Positions 1 to 10,202 of a stretch of DNA of 64,000 bases are shown here, piece by piece; position 1 is the first letter of the stretch; each line of letters opens with the position of its first letter. The stretch lies in the NCBI RefSeq assembly GCF_035593345.1, contig NZ_CP141606.1, positions 3,720,001 to 3,784,000 of the forward strand. The letters run 5' to 3'. The stretch comes from Lelliottia sp. JS-SCA-14 (GTDB lineage Bacteria; Pseudomonadota; Gammaproteobacteria; Enterobacterales; Enterobacteriaceae). The position numbers and the translations under genes were made by a program. The notes below the pieces were generated by a model. That model ran no database searches, was not told the DNA's origin, and was given only the letters and a program-made list of their open reading frames with translations.

Positions 1-210
1 GTGCGGCGTCCCGGCGGGCAGCCAGACGCCGCGCCCGGGTGGCACGACCCAACATCCGGCCGCCGTATCAACGCGCACCACGCCGCTCAGGCTGTGCAGC
101 AGCTGGGCGCAGTCGTGCTGGTGCCAGGGCTCGCTGTCGCCATTTTGATAATCATGGGCGAAAGGAACCAGCGGGCGATGGGCAAAGGAGAACGTTGAGG
201 TTGTGGTCAT
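1..210 (-). CDS. AraC-family regulator with cupin N-terminus (partial, cut by left edge)
   Basis: An open frame runs from an ATG at 208-210 off the left edge, giving the first 70 residues. They begin MTTTSTFSFAHRPLVPFAHD and contain WHQHDCAQLLHSLSGVVRV followed by VVPPGRGVWLPPG. The histidine-bearing segment and the PPGRGVWLP turn are typical of the AraC_binding cupin domain in one-component AraC/XylS regulators. The C-terminal helix-turn-helix would lie outside the window. No clear Shine-Dalgarno sequence precedes the ATG. In E. coli the neighbour of luxS here is emrB, so this gene is lineage-specific at this site. The ligand cannot be inferred. Confidence 0.8.
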   Translation of the reverse strand, partial: MTTTSTFSFAHRPLVPFAHDYQNGDSEPWHQHDCAQLLHSLSGVVRVDTAAGCWVVPPGRGVWLPAGTPH

Positions 211-252
211 AGGGTTTCGCAGGAGGGAGGCGTGGGTTCCGTGCGGTGTTTG

Positions 253-343
253 TGCCGGGTGGCGGCTGCGCCTTACCCGGCCTACGGGTTCGGCGCGGGA
301 TTCGGGCCGTTGTAGGCCCGGTAAGCGCAGCGCCACCGGGCAT
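253..343. repeat. BIME (two inverted REP elements)
   Basis: Two REP-type palindromes face each other: GCCGGGTGGCGGCTGCGCC followed by TTACCCGGCCTAC, and TGTAGGCCCGGTAAGCGCAG followed by CGCCACCGGGCA. They lie between the start of the AraC-type gene and the stop of luxS. The same family recurs near 12804, 27791 and 61812. Confidence 0.85.
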
Positions 344-357
344 CGGCTGGCACCCTG

Positions 358-873
358 CTAGATGTGCAATTCCTGCAGCTTTTCTTTCGGCAGCGCCAGC
401 TCTTCGTTGCTGTTCACGCGAACGTCACGATCGATGATGTGACGCGCGATCTCCTGCGCCTCTTCCAGAGAGTGCATCTGATAAGTGCCGCACTGGTAGA
501 TGTTCAGCTCAGGGATCTGGTTCTGCTCTTTCACTTTCAGCACGTCGGCCATCGCCGCTTTCCAGGCATCCGCCACGCGCGTTTCATCTGGCTGACCAAT
601 CAGGCTCATGTAGAAACCGGTACGGCAGCCCATCGGGGAGATGTCGATGATTTCCACGCCGTTACCGTTCAAATGATCGCGCATGAAACCGGCGAACAGG
701 TGCTCCAGGGTGTGAATACCTTTTTCTGGCATCACTTCTTTGTTCGGCACGCAGAAACGCAGGTCGAATACGGTGATTGTGTCGCCGTGCGGGGTATGCA
801 TGGTCTTCGCAACACGGACAGCAGGTGCTTCCATACGGGTGTGGTCGACTGTGAAGCTATCTAATAACGGCAT
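358..873 (-). CDS. luxS: S-ribosylhomocysteine lyase (autoinducer-2 synthesis)
   Basis: LuxS cleaves S-ribosylhomocysteine to homocysteine and DPD, the precursor of the AI-2 quorum signal, as the second step of S-adenosylhomocysteine recycling in the cytoplasm. The 171-residue product has the family's usual length. The metal ligands are visible as HTLEH (His54, Glu57, His58) and Cys128 in QCGT, with the catalytic Cys83 in GCRTG. The ATG is preceded by a strong GGAGGTGACG. The gene lies next to micA and gshA as in E. coli. Its product is monocistronic by spacing, and a BIME follows the stop. Confidence 0.98.
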   Translation of the reverse strand: MPLLDSFTVDHTRMEAPAVRVAKTMHTPHGDTITVFDLRFCVPNKEVMPEKGIHTLEHLFAGFMRDHLNGNGVEIIDISPMGCRTGFYMSLIGQPDETRVADAWKAAMADVLKVKEQNQIPELNIYQCGTYQMHSLEEAQEIARHIIDRDVRVNSNEELALPKEKLQELHI

Positions 874-910
874 ACGTCACCTCCGATAGTGATTATTTTT
901 AAAATAAAAT

Positions 911-937
911 GAACTCTTTGTTTCCCTGCGCGTCTGA
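911..937 (+). promoter_or_regulatory. Sigma-E promoter of micA
   Basis: GAACTC (911-916) and TCTGA (933-937) are 16 nt apart and end 6 nt before the expected MicA 5' end at 944. They match the sigma-E pattern GAACTT-N16-TCTGA. MicA is a known sigma-E regulon sRNA. Confidence 0.8.
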
Positions 938-943
938 GTATAT

Positions 944-1017
944 GAAAGACGCGCATTTGTTATCATCATCCCTGATTTCAGAGATGTATATTTTGGCCAC
1001 AGCGATGTGGCCTTTTT
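944..1017 (+). ncRNA. micA: MicA small RNA
   Basis: The luxS-gshA gap holds a sequence nearly identical to E. coli MicA as I recall it. It starts GAAAGACGCGCATTTGTTAT, has the CCTGATTTCAGAGATG stem, and ends in the terminator hairpin GGCCACAGCGATGTGGCC followed by a T run. MicA is an Hfq-dependent antisense regulator that represses ompA and other outer-membrane mRNAs during envelope stress. The 5' segment GAAAGACGCGC is the seed for ompA pairing. Both the position and the sigma-E promoter are conserved. Confidence 0.95.
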
Positions 1018-1025
1018 CTTTTCTG

Positions 1026-2570
1026 TCAGGCGTTCTTCGCCAGAAACTCATCAAACGACTCGGTATCCGCAGCTTCCACTTCACGCTGACGCACCACTGA
1101 TGCCTCACGCTCTGCCACGAAATCCTCTTCGCTTAAGACTTCCAGCGGCTCCTGCTGCAGCATGTCGCGATACTGCGCGGCAAGCGAACGGCCGGTTCCA
1201 CCGATACCTTGATCAATCATAGAACGCAGAATGCGCGCTGAGAACGTCAGTTCCGGGTTATCAAAAGATTCGACCAGCTGATCGCACACCTTCTGATACT
1301 CCTCACCGCCGTACACGCTGTCCATCGTCTGCGCCACACGTTTGAGATCGCGGAACAGGTCTTTGCCGACTTTCGCCAGCGGGAACTGCGCCGTTTCACA
1401 ACCGATGCCGAGCGTCAGGCCTGGCTTGCGCCCTTCCAGAATTACACGATTCCAGTTGGTGCGCGTACAGAGCAGTTCGTCAGAACTCATCTCTGGCGCA
1501 TCCGCCAGCACACACCAGACCATAAACAGGTCGAGGAAACGCACCTGCTGCTCGTCGACGCCAATCGGCGAGAACGGGTTGATATCCAGCGAGCGCACTT
1601 CAATGTACTCAATGCCGCCGCGCTCCAGCGCATCCGACGGCGCTTCGCCGCTGCGCGTCACGCGTTTCGGGCGGATCGGCGCATACAGCTCGTTTTCAAT
1701 CTGCAGCACGTTGCTGTTGATCTGCAGGCGCTTGCCGTCTTTTTCGAGGCCGATTTTCTCGTACTCTTCCGACGGCGTTTTGATCGCTCGCTTCAAGCCT
1801 GCCACATATTCGTGCAATTCGTTAAACGTAATTCCGAGATTGCTTTGCGACTTATTGGTATAACCAAGGTCGCTCAGGCGCAGAGAGGTGGCGTACGGCA
1901 GGTAATACATGCCGCAATCGGTCTTCTCAAACGGCAGCGTGGTCGGTTTGCCCTGCAGGAACGAAGAGCAAATCGCAGGCGAAGCACCAAACAGGTACGG
2001 GATCACCCAGCCAAAACGGTAGTAGTTGCGGATCAGACGGAAATAGCCCGCCGAGATCGACTCTTTATCCGTTTCGCCGCACTTCGCCTGCCAGAATGCC
2101 ATCGGCAGCGAGAAGTTGTAGTGTACGCCGGAGATGGTCTGCATCAGCGCGCCGTAGCGGTTTTTCAGCCCTTCGCGATAGAGCGTTTTCAGGCGACCAA
2201 TGTTCGAGGTGCCGTATTGCGCCAGCTCAATGTCCTGCCCCTGCTCAATGTAGCAAGGCATGCTCAGCGGCCACATGCGCTCATCGCCCAGTTGACGGGC
2301 GGTAAAGCGGTGAACATCGCGCATCAGCGTCAGCATGTGGTCAATATCGCCGTCGACGGGCGTAATGAACTCCAGCAGCGCTTCGGCAAAATCGGTTGTG
2401 ATCCATTTATGTGTTAGCGCAGAGCCTAACGCTTCAGGATGGCCTGTTGTTGCCAGGCTGCCATCTTCGTTTACGCGCAGAGTTTCGCGCTCAAGCCCAC
2501 GCTGAATGCCCTTCAGAGCCTGAGGGTGTTTTTCCAGCCAGGCCAGCGCCTGTGATACGTCCGGGATCAA
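1026..2570 (-). CDS. gshA: Glutamate-cysteine ligase (TTG start)
   Basis: GshA joins glutamate and cysteine with ATP, the first and rate-limiting step of glutathione synthesis. The product of 514 residues is close to the 518 of E. coli; the difference is a few residues lost in the loop after FWQAKCG. I start it at TTG 2568-2570 because GGGAGG sits 5 nt upstream and the E. coli protein begins [16 protein letters not shown] at the same point. An ATG at 2609 in frame would add 13 unconserved residues. A non-ATG start fits the low constitutive translation known for gshA. Confidence 0.96.
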   Translation of the reverse strand: MIPDVSQALAWLEKHPQALKGIQRGLERETLRVNEDGSLATTGHPEALGSALTHKWITTDFAEALLEFITPVDGDIDHMLTLMRDVHRFTARQLGDERMWPLSMPCYIEQGQDIELAQYGTSNIGRLKTLYREGLKNRYGALMQTISGVHYNFSLPMAFWQAKCGETDKESISAGYFRLIRNYYRFGWVIPYLFGASPAICSSFLQGKPTTLPFEKTDCGMYYLPYATSLRLSDLGYTNKSQSNLGITFNELHEYVAGLKRAIKTPSEEYEKIGLEKDGKRLQINSNVLQIENELYAPIRPKRVTRSGEAPSDALERGGIEYIEVRSLDINPFSPIGVDEQQVRFLDLFMVWCVLADAPEMSSDELLCTRTNWNRVILEGRKPGLTLGIGCETAQFPLAKVGKDLFRDLKRVAQTMDSVYGGEEYQKVCDQLVESFDNPELTFSARILRSMIDQGIGGTGRSLAAQYRDMLQQEPLEVLSEEDFVAEREASVVRQREVEAADTESFDEFLAKNA

Positions 2571-2655
2571 ATTGACCTCCCGCCTGTCAAAATAAGAGTT
2601 ATCCAGCATAAATTGTAATGGTTGACGATTGAAGGTCGCTTTTTCATTCCACCAA

Positions 2656-3084
2656 TTAGTGCCACCACGTCATGCCCTGCAGTGTTACGAGTGCCACGAG
2701 GGCATAGCGCAACGCCTTGCCAAGGCATAAAAAAAAGAGCACCGGTCCCCAGGAGATGCGCATCCATCCCGCCAGCAGACACAGCAAATCGCCTATAACA
2801 GGCATCCAGCTTAGTAACAGCGTGACAGCACCATAGCGTTTAAGCCAGCCTGCTGCCTTTTCCTGCCAGCGTGATTTTTCACGCAGCGGAAAGAAACGCC
2901 CAAGAATAACGTTAGTCAGCCCTCCAAGGCTATTACCCATTGTTGCTATTACTACCAGCAACCAGGGCTGACTGACGCCAGATAACAGCATCGCGACCAG
3001 CACCACTTCCGAATTACCCGGTAAAAGTGTGGCACTTAAAAAACTGCTGGCAAATAAAGAAGCAAGTGACAGCAGGTCACTCAC
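2656..3084 (-). CDS. yqaA: YqaA inner-membrane protein, DedA/SNARE-associated type (GTG start)
   Basis: This 142-residue hydrophobic protein matches E. coli YqaA along its whole length. It has several membrane segments and the motif [15 protein letters not shown], then [17 protein letters not shown], which are characteristic of the DedA/VTT superfamily. The role is unproven; DedA proteins are linked to lipid carrier movement. I use GTG at 3082-3084, which gives the E. coli length and overlaps the yqaB stop in a GTGA junction, so the two are translationally coupled. A start 27 codons upstream would create an unconserved Cys/Arg-rich N-terminus inside yqaB. Confidence 0.93.
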   Translation of the reverse strand: MSDLLSLASLFASSFLSATLLPGNSEVVLVAMLLSGVSQPWLLVVIATMGNSLGGLTNVILGRFFPLREKSRWQEKAAGWLKRYGAVTLLLSWMPVIGDLLCLLAGWMRISWGPVLFFLCLGKALRYALVALVTLQGMTWWH

Positions 3085-3647
3085 AGCAGGCGAACATCCA
3101 CAGCATCCATTCCGGCTGCCTGTGCGGCCTGAATGCCAAAGTCGGCATCTTCGAACACCACGCACTTATTCGCCGGGACGCCCATCAGCTGTGCGCAAAG
3201 CAGGAAGGTGTCCGGAGCGGGTTTGTGGTTTTGAACATGATCGGCGGCGACAACCGCAGAGAAATAGTGGCGCAGACCCAGATGATTGAGCAGCGCTTCG
3301 GCCACCGCGCTTTCACTGCCCGTACCGACAGACATCGGACGACGACCGTGCCACGCTTTGACCACCTCAATCAGCGGTAAAGGGGTTACGGTGTCTAACA
3401 GCATGGCTTTGACAGCGTCGGTTTTTTCACGGGCCAGCAGATGGGGATCGAGATCGGCGTGGTTCAGTTCAATCACCGCCTGAGCGATTCGCCAGGTGGG
3501 TGATCCATTGAGCGCGACCATGGCCTGTAAGTCGAACGTCATGCCATAACGACCGAGAACGTCATTCCAGGCTTTACGATGTGTGGGTTCGGTGTCCAGG
3601 ATGGTGCCATCCATGTCGAAGATCAGACCGTCATACTGTGCGTACAT
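3081..3647 (-). CDS. yqaB: Fructose-1-phosphate / 6-phosphogluconate phosphatase YqaB
   Basis: A HAD-superfamily phosphatase of 188 residues, the E. coli length. The nucleophile motif DMDGTILDTEP is near residue 11, motif II is in VGTGSESA, and motif III/IV are HKPAPDTF and VVFEDADFGIQAA. E. coli YqaB dephosphorylates small sugar phosphates such as fructose-1-phosphate. It is the first gene of the yqaB-yqaA pair, with a GTGA overlap to yqaA. It is separated by 125 nt from the tRNA operon, which reads in the same direction. Confidence 0.95.
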   Translation of the reverse strand: MYAQYDGLIFDMDGTILDTEPTHRKAWNDVLGRYGMTFDLQAMVALNGSPTWRIAQAVIELNHADLDPHLLAREKTDAVKAMLLDTVTPLPLIEVVKAWHGRRPMSVGTGSESAVAEALLNHLGLRHYFSAVVAADHVQNHKPAPDTFLLCAQLMGVPANKCVVFEDADFGIQAAQAAGMDAVDVRLL

Positions 3648-3772
3648 CGTGCTCTCGCCAAACGATTAACAAGATATTACTTTATCGTAAACGAGGATTT
3701 TTGTCGCTGATTCTGGTTGTAATACAAAGAGGATGATGGGTAATTGAGCTATGGGGGAATACTAAGAAGAGA

Positions 3773-3849
3773 TGGTGCATCCGGGAGGATTCGAACCTCC
3801 GACCGCTCGGTTCGTAGCCGAGTACTCTATCCAGCTGAGCTACGGATGC
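3773..3849 (-). tRNA. argQ: tRNA-Arg(ACG), copy 4 of the operon
   Basis: The reverse strand reads a complete 77-nt tRNA beginning GCATCCGTAGCTCAGCTGGA, with anticodon ACG in CTACGAACC, T-loop GGTTCGAATCC and encoded CCA. It is identical to the other three arginine copies. It is the promoter-distal member of serV-argVYZQ. Confidence 0.98.
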
Positions 3850-3877
3850 ATCAGGGTACTGCTATTGACATAGTAAA

Positions 3878-3954
3878 TGGTGCATCCGGGAGGATTCGAA
3901 CCTCCGACCGCTCGGTTCGTAGCCGAGTACTCTATCCAGCTGAGCTACGGATGC
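3878..3954 (-). tRNA. argZ: tRNA-Arg(ACG), copy 3
   Basis: This 77-nt tRNA is identical to its neighbours, with anticodon ACG and encoded CCA. A 28-nt spacer separates it from argQ. Confidence 0.98.
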
Positions 3955-4019
3955 ATCGGGATTTACTATTTTACTGCTTGATACGTCATATCACTTCGAA
4001 AGCAATACGAGGTAATAGA

Positions 4020-4096
4020 TGGTGCATCCGGGAGGATTCGAACCTCCGACCGCTCGGTTCGTAGCCGAGTACTCTATCCAGCTGAGCTACGGATGC
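4020..4096 (-). tRNA. argY: tRNA-Arg(ACG), copy 2
   Basis: This 77-nt tRNA is identical to its neighbours, with anticodon ACG and encoded CCA. The 65-nt spacers on either side differ in sequence from the argZ-argQ spacer. Confidence 0.98.
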
Positions 4097-4160
4097 ATCA
4101 GGGGGTACTGCTTTTACTGCTGATTCAATGTCACTCAACAAGCCGCAACACTGAGAATGA

Positions 4161-4237
4161 TGGTGCATCCGGGAGGATTCGAACCTCCGACCGCTCGGTT
4201 CGTAGCCGAGTACTCTATCCAGCTGAGCTACGGATGC
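4161..4237 (-). tRNA. argV: tRNA-Arg(ACG), copy 1
   Basis: This 77-nt tRNA is identical to the other three, with anticodon ACG (reads CGU, CGC and CGA after A-to-I editing) and encoded CCA. It lies 4 nt downstream of serV in the same transcript. Confidence 0.98.
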
Positions 4238-4241
4238 AAAA

Positions 4242-4334
4242 TGGCGGTGAGGCGGGGATTCGAACCCCGGATGCAGCTTTTGACCGCATACTCCCTTAGC
4301 AGGGGAGCGCCTTCAGCCTCTCGGCCACCTCACC
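4242..4334 (-). tRNA. serV: tRNA-Ser(GCT)
   Basis: A 93-nt class II tRNA reads GGTGAGGTGGCCGAGAGGCT from its 5' end, with anticodon GCT in CCCTGCTAAGGG, a long variable arm and encoded CCA. It is the promoter-proximal gene of the tRNA operon and decodes AGC/AGU. Confidence 0.98.
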
Positions 4335-4399
4335 ACACAACGCCTCTTTCGAGTGCTTCGAGTAACTCGTTAAGAGCTTCTCGTCGCTGCGTGGCGCAT

Positions 4400-4427
4400 A
4401 TATTACTTTCTGGGACTTATAAGTCAA
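4400..4427 (-). promoter_or_regulatory. Promoter of the serV-arg tRNA operon
   Basis: On the reverse strand TTGACT and TAATAT are separated by 16 nt, followed by a GC-rich discriminator (GCGCCACGCAGCG), which is the usual signature of stringently controlled stable-RNA promoters. It points into serV about 65 nt downstream. Confidence 0.75.
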
Positions 4428-4645
4428 ACAATTTTCCACAAGCTTTTATCGTTTGCACAAATCACACTCAATTCGCATGTAAAAGCTGCAAAGAGGGTGT
4501 TTTATAAACGGATTTTGCGGGCATCAGCACAGAAATCCTCAGGCTAAATTGCGGACTTTGGGCGAGATAAGGTCTGGAGAGTGACAAAAAACAGAAGGAA
4601 TGAAATCGAACGGTAACTTTATGCAGGAAGAATATCGAGAGGGTT
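4428..4645. other. Gap between the tRNA promoter and the csrA 3' hairpin: no gene seen
   Basis: The stretch 4335-4676 has no gene. It holds the tRNA operon leader and promoter, then about 200 nt in which I see no conserved ORF, RNA or repeat, then the hairpin downstream of csrA. Confidence 0.6.
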
Positions 4646-4669
4646 GCGTCTCGCCGGGCGGCGAGACGC
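4646..4669 (-). terminator. Hairpin downstream of csrA
   Basis: Perfect 10-nt arms GCGTCTCGCC / GGCGAGACGC enclose a GGGC loop, starting 7 nt after the csrA stop. The stem is strong but no T run follows on either strand, so it may be a 3'-end stabiliser or a Rho-assisted terminator. Confidence 0.5.
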
Positions 4670-4676
4670 GATAATA

Positions 4677-4862
4677 TCAGTAACTGGACTGCTGGGATTT
4701 TTCAGCCTGGATACGCTGGTAGATCTCTTCACGATGGACAGAGACTTCTTTAGGGGCGTTCACACCAATACGTACCTGGTTACCCTTCACCCCTAAAACT
4801 GTCACGGTGACCTCATCCCCAATCATGAGGGTCTCACCAACTCGACGAGTCAGAATCAGCAT
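4677..4862 (-). CDS. csrA: Carbon storage regulator CsrA
   Basis: CsrA is a small dimeric RNA-binding protein that blocks or stabilises mRNAs through GGA motifs, repressing glycogen synthesis and biofilm formation and favouring glycolysis and motility. The 61-residue product appears identical to the E. coli protein ([18 protein letters not shown] at the start, EKSQQSSY at the end). RNA-binding residues Leu4, Arg6, Arg7 and Arg44 are present. AAGGAG lies 6 nt before the ATG. The 241-nt gap to alaS is expected to hold its several promoters, which I could not assign. Confidence 0.99.
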
Positions 4863-5057
4863 TCTTTGCTCCTTGAAAGATTAAAAGAGTCGGGTCTCTT
4901 GTATCCCGGCATTATCCATCATATAACGCCAAAAAGTAAGCGATGACAAACACGTAATGTGTAAGCAGTCACGGCATCACATTCTGTTAAACGTAAGTTT
5001 AGCCGATATACACAAACTCAACCTGACTTTATCGTTAGCGATAGCGTAGTGATAAGA

Positions 5058-5083
5058 ACGCCATAACCCTGAAGTTATGGCGT
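5058..5083 (-). terminator. Probable alaS terminator
   Basis: Arms ACGCCATAAC and GTTATGGCGT form a 10-bp stem 20 nt after the alaS stop. On the reverse strand it is followed by a weak U-rich tail (TCTTATC). Confidence 0.6.
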
Positions 5084-5103
5084 CTGTTTACGCTTTGTAA
5101 TTA

Positions 5104-7731
5104 TTACAGTTTAGCGCTTACCCAGCTTTCAACGCTGGCCAATGCTGCTGGAAGTGCTGCCACGTCCGTACCACCGGCTTGCGCCATGTCTGGACGACCA
5201 CCACCTTTGCCACCCACCTGCTGGGCGACCATGCCAATCAATTCCCCTGCTTTCACGCGATCCGTCACATCCTTAGAGACGCCCGCAATCAGAGAAACCT
5301 TACCTTCTGCCGCTGTCGCCAGGACGATAACCGTGGAACCGAGCTGGTTCTTGAGATCATCCACCATGGTGCGAAGCATCTTAGGCTCAACGCCTGCCAG
5401 TTCGCTGACCAGCAGTTTAACACCTTTAATTTCAACCGCTTTGCTGGAGAGGTTTGCACTCTCCTGCACCGCAGCCTGCTCTTTCAGCTGCTGCAGCTCT
5501 TTTTCCAGCTGACGGGTACGTTCCAGCGCGCTACGCACTTTCTCGCCCAGGTTGTGGCTGTCACCCTTCAGCAGTTGCGCAATGTCGTGCAGCTGATCGC
5601 TTTCTGCGTGCAGGCTCGCCATCGCACCTTCGCCGGTCACGGCTTCGATACGACGCACACCCGCCGCAGTACCTGATTCAGACAGGATACGGAACAGGCC
5701 GATATCACCCGTACGCGAGGCGTGAGTACCGCCGCACAGTTCGGTAGAGAAATCACCCATGCTCAGCACACGAACGCGCTCGTCGTATTTCTCGCCGAAC
5801 AGCGCCATCGCCCCTTTCGCTTTCGCTGCTTCCAGATCCATGATGTGGGTCTCGATAGGCAGGTTACGACGAATCTGAGCGTTGACCATGTCTTCCACCG
5901 CGCGGATTTCAGACGGTTTCATCGCTTCGAAATGGGAGAAATCAAAGCGCAGCACTTTGTCATTGACCAGAGAACCTTTCTGAGCAACGTGTGTACCCAG
6001 TACATCGCGCAGAGCGGCGTGCATCAGGTGCGTGGCAGAGTGGTTCAGACGAATGCGCGCACGGCGAGCTTCATCCACTTCCGCTTTCACGCCCGCGCCG
6101 ACTTTCAGGGAGCCTGAAGCCAGTTTACCGACGTGACCAATTGCCTGGCCGTATTTCTGAGTATCGGTGACGGTAAAGGCAAAGTCGTTACCTTTCAGTG
6201 CGCCTTTATCGCCCACCTGGCCGCCCGATTCCGCGTAGAACGGCGTTTTGTCCAGAACCACAACCGCATCCTGGCCTGCGCTGATGCTGTCCACGGCTTT
6301 GCCGTCAACAAACAGCGCGGTCACTTTGCCGGTCAGTTCCAGATGATCGTAACCCTGGAATTCAGACGCGCTGTCGACGCGAATCATCGCGTTGTAGTCT
6401 GCGCCGAAACCGCTGGATTCACGCGCACGGCGGCGCTGCTCTTCCATTGCGGCTTCAAAGCCCGCTTCGTCAACTTTAATGTTGCGCTCACGGCACACGT
6501 CCGCGGTCAGGTCGACCGGGAAGCCGTAGGTGTCGTACAGACGGAATGCGGTGTCACCATCCAGCGTATCGCCGGTCAGCTTAGACAGCTCTTCGTCGAG
6601 CAGAGCCAGACCGCGCTCAAGGGTACGCGCAAACTGCTCTTCTTCGGTTTTCAGAACCTGCTCAACCTGCGCCTGCTGGCGTTTCAGCTCGTCGCCCGCC
6701 GCGCCCATGACGCCAACCAGCGGCCCCACCAGCTTATAGAAGAAGGTGTCTTTCGCGCCCAGCATGTTGCCGTGACGGATCGCACGACGAATGATACGGC
6801 GCAGCACGTAGCCACGGTTCTCATTCGATGGGATAACGCCGTCGGCAATCAGGAACGCACAAGAACGAATATGGTCCGCGATAACGCGCAGGGATTTGTT
6901 GCTCAGATCGGTCGCACCGGTCACTTCCGCCACGGATTTGATCAGGGTGCTGAACAGATCGATGTCGTAGTTGGAGTTGACGTGCTGCAGAACAGCCGCG
7001 ATACGCTCCAGACCCATACCGGTGTCCACAGACGGCTTCGGCAGCGGCTCCATGGTGCCGTCAATCTGACGGTTGAACTGCATGAAGACGATGTTCCAGA
7101 TCTCAATGTAGCGATCGCCGTCCTCTTCTGCGGTTCCCGGAGGGCCGCCCCAGATGTGGTCGCCGTGATCGTAGAAGATCTCGGTGCACGGACCGCAAGG
7201 ACCGGTGTCACCCATCTGCCAGAAGTTGTCAGACGCGTAAGGCGCGCCTTTGTTGTCGCCGATGCGAATAATGCGCTCACGCGGGATACCGACTTCTTTT
7301 TCCCAGATTTCGTAAGCTTCATCATCGGTTTCGTAGACAGTTACCCACAGACGCTCTTTCGGCAGGTTGAACCAGTTTTCACCGGTCAGCAGTTCCCACG
7401 CGTATTGAATGGCGTCGTGTTTGAAGTAGTCGCCGAAGCTGAAGTTGCCCAGCATCTCGAAGAAAGTATGGTGACGTGCGGTGTAGCCGACGTTTTCCAG
7501 ATCGTTGTGTTTACCGCCCGCACGCACGCAACGCTGTGACGTTGTGGCGCGGGAATAATTACGCTTGTCGAGACCAAGGAAAACATCCTTGAACTGGTTC
7601 ATCCCGGCGTTGGTAAACAGAAGAGTCGGGTCATTGTTCGGTACCAGGGAGCTGCTGGCAACAACCTGGTGTCCCTTACTATGGAAAAAGTCGAGAAACG
7701 CCTGACGGATCTCAGCGGTGCTCTTGCTCAT
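5104..7731 (-). CDS. alaS: Alanine-tRNA ligase
   Basis: AlaS charges tRNA-Ala and clears mischarged Ser/Gly. The 875 residues are one fewer than in E. coli. The class II catalytic core begins at the N-terminus ([18 protein letters not shown]). The editing domain shows the zinc-site motif [11 protein letters not shown] near residue 565 and CGGTHAS near 665, and the C-terminal DHHA1-type domain ends with [16 protein letters not shown]. coli AlaS represses its own promoter; no operator could be picked out here. It stands between csrA and recX as in E. coli. Confidence 0.99.
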   Translation of the reverse strand: MSKSTAEIRQAFLDFFHSKGHQVVASSSLVPNNDPTLLFTNAGMNQFKDVFLGLDKRNYSRATTSQRCVRAGGKHNDLENVGYTARHHTFFEMLGNFSFGDYFKHDAIQYAWELLTGENWFNLPKERLWVTVYETDDEAYEIWEKEVGIPRERIIRIGDNKGAPYASDNFWQMGDTGPCGPCTEIFYDHGDHIWGGPPGTAEEDGDRYIEIWNIVFMQFNRQIDGTMEPLPKPSVDTGMGLERIAAVLQHVNSNYDIDLFSTLIKSVAEVTGATDLSNKSLRVIADHIRSCAFLIADGVIPSNENRGYVLRRIIRRAIRHGNMLGAKDTFFYKLVGPLVGVMGAAGDELKRQQAQVEQVLKTEEEQFARTLERGLALLDEELSKLTGDTLDGDTAFRLYDTYGFPVDLTADVCRERNIKVDEAGFEAAMEEQRRRARESSGFGADYNAMIRVDSASEFQGYDHLELTGKVTALFVDGKAVDSISAGQDAVVVLDKTPFYAESGGQVGDKGALKGNDFAFTVTDTQKYGQAIGHVGKLASGSLKVGAGVKAEVDEARRARIRLNHSATHLMHAALRDVLGTHVAQKGSLVNDKVLRFDFSHFEAMKPSEIRAVEDMVNAQIRRNLPIETHIMDLEAAKAKGAMALFGEKYDERVRVLSMGDFSTELCGGTHASRTGDIGLFRILSESGTAAGVRRIEAVTGEGAMASLHAESDQLHDIAQLLKGDSHNLGEKVRSALERTRQLEKELQQLKEQAAVQESANLSSKAVEIKGVKLLVSELAGVEPKMLRTMVDDLKNQLGSTVIVLATAAEGKVSLIAGVSKDVTDRVKAGELIGMVAQQVGGKGGGRPDMAQAGGTDVAALPAALASVESWVSAKL

Positions 7732-7862
7732 AATTATCCTGAAATCAAGCTAACGAAATGTCGCAGCCAGCCTGTCTCTGTTGATGCCCGGACGGACTGA
7801 CTACTGGAAAAAGTGGGAATAAGATAAGTTTTCTTGCAAGGGAAGTAAAATCCCGCATGCGC

Positions 7863-8363
7863 TCAATCGGCAAAATTACGCCATATATCCTGAATATCTT
7901 CCATCAGGAAGCCGCGGTACAACAAAAATCGCTGGATTTTGACTTTTTCTGAAAATTCGCGCGAAAGGGGTTCACCGTACTTGCGCACGGCCTGCTCGCG
8001 GGCCAGTTCACACCAGTCAATGTCGCATTCACGCATCGCCTGTTCGGTGGCCTCACGAGGGATACCTTTTTGGTTGAGTTCCTGACGGATCCTGGCCGGG
8101 CCATAACCCTTGCGGCTGCGGCTGGCGAGAAAGCGAGTCACAAAACGACTGTCATCAAGATAGCGATATTCGTAGCACCAGGCGACAACGCGGTCGTAAT
8201 CTTCCACTGTTGCGTCGATCGCTTCCGGTCCGTTTTTCCCCATCACGGGTGCCGCGAGTTTACGCCGTAGCTCCTGTTCGCTGTGGTCACGCACCGCCAG
8301 AATACGCACTGCGCGATCCAGTAAACGCGCGTAGGCAGGGCGACGCGGGGTGTTTTCGCTCAT
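7863..8363 (-). CDS. recX: Recombination regulator RecX
   Basis: RecX binds the RecA filament and limits its extension and coprotease activity. The 166-residue product has the family's three-helix repeats, with conserved segments [39 protein letters not shown] and [11 protein letters not shown]. It follows recA by 67 nt and is expressed by read-through of the recA terminator. Confidence 0.97.
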   Translation of the reverse strand: MSENTPRRPAYARLLDRAVRILAVRDHSEQELRRKLAAPVMGKNGPEAIDATVEDYDRVVAWCYEYRYLDDSRFVTRFLASRSRKGYGPARIRQELNQKGIPREATEQAMRECDIDWCELAREQAVRKYGEPLSREFSEKVKIQRFLLYRGFLMEDIQDIWRNFAD

Positions 8364-8386
8364 AACAAACCTGCTGTTTTACAAAT

Positions 8387-8413
8387 GCAAAAAGGGCCGC
8401 AATCGCAGCCCTT
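8387..8413 (-). terminator. recA-recX intergenic terminator/attenuator
   Basis: On the reverse strand AAGGGC and GCCCTT arms with an inner GC pair form a hairpin followed by TTTTTGC, between the recA stop and the recX start. In E. coli a comparable leaky terminator keeps recX far below recA. Confidence 0.8.
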
Positions 8414-8430
8414 GTTTTTAGAAGAAGTGG

Positions 8431-9572
<1,142 letters not shown>

Positions 9573-9576
<4 letters not shown>

Positions 9577-10070
9577 GTGTTTTGTAGAAATTGTTGCCAG
9601 AGCGTTTTTAACGCGTATTCCGTCGCCTGTCGGCGCACGCTTTCGCGGTCACCGCTGAAGCATTCGCGGAAGGTAACGCCCTGCCCCTGCGAAGTCGCAA
9701 AACCAAACCAGACGGTGCCGACCGGTTTGACATCGCTGCCGCCATCCGGCCCGGCGATGCCGCTGATGGAGATCGCGTAATCCGCACGGGCGGCTTTGAG
9801 CGCGCCTATCGCCATCTCCACCACGACCGGTTCGCTCACCGCGCCGTGCTGTTCGAGCGTCGATTCACGCACGCCAATCATCTGGGCTTTGGCTTCGTTA
9901 CTGTAAGTGACAAAACTGCGTTCGAACCATGCGGAGCTCCCCGCGATGTCCGTAATCACCTTTGCCACCCAGCCGCCGGTGCAGGATTCTGCCGTCGTTA
10001 AGGTCGCGCCGCGCTGCTTCAACGCCAGCCCGACGACTTCGCTCAGCTGCATCAATTCATGGTCAGTCAT
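9573..10070 (-). CDS. pncC: Nicotinamide-nucleotide amidase PncC
   Basis: PncC deamidates nicotinamide mononucleotide to nicotinate mononucleotide in NAD recycling (CinA C-terminal family, formerly YgaD). Starting at MTDHELMQLSE gives 165 residues as in E. coli. An ATG one codon upstream (10073) lies 9 nt after AGGAG and is an equally good start. The family motif TTAESCTGGWVAKVITDIAGSS near residue 27 and SGIAGPDGG near 118 are intact. Its 3' end overlaps the recA -35 element. Confidence 0.96.
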
Positions 10071-10163
10071 CATCGCTTCAGGCTCCTGAAAAACATGCAG
10101 CACAAGATAGCACTTTCTCATGGGATATGGGGATGAGGTTCCGGTTTTACGAGGAGGCTTCAG

Positions 10164-10192
10164 AAAAAAGCCGACGCGGTCGCATCGGCTTT
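10164..10192 (-). terminator. Terminator of the zinc ABC transporter operon
   Basis: On the reverse strand AGCCGA and TCGGCT close a GC-rich stem-loop followed by six Ts, 10 nt downstream of the solute-binding protein gene. Confidence 0.85.
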
Positions 10193-10202
10193 GAAAAGCG
10201 AA

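Noticed and set aside
3773..4237. Four near-equal direct repeats of about 77 bp, CRISPR-like at first sight
   Set aside because: Each unit is a complete tRNA-Arg with encoded CCA; the spacers vary in length.
4646..4669. csrA hairpin as a standard Rho-independent terminator
   Set aside because: The stem is perfect but there is no T run, so I list it with low confidence only.
6133..7539. Open frame of 468 codons on the plus strand
   Set aside because: Antisense to alaS, with no recognisable motif.
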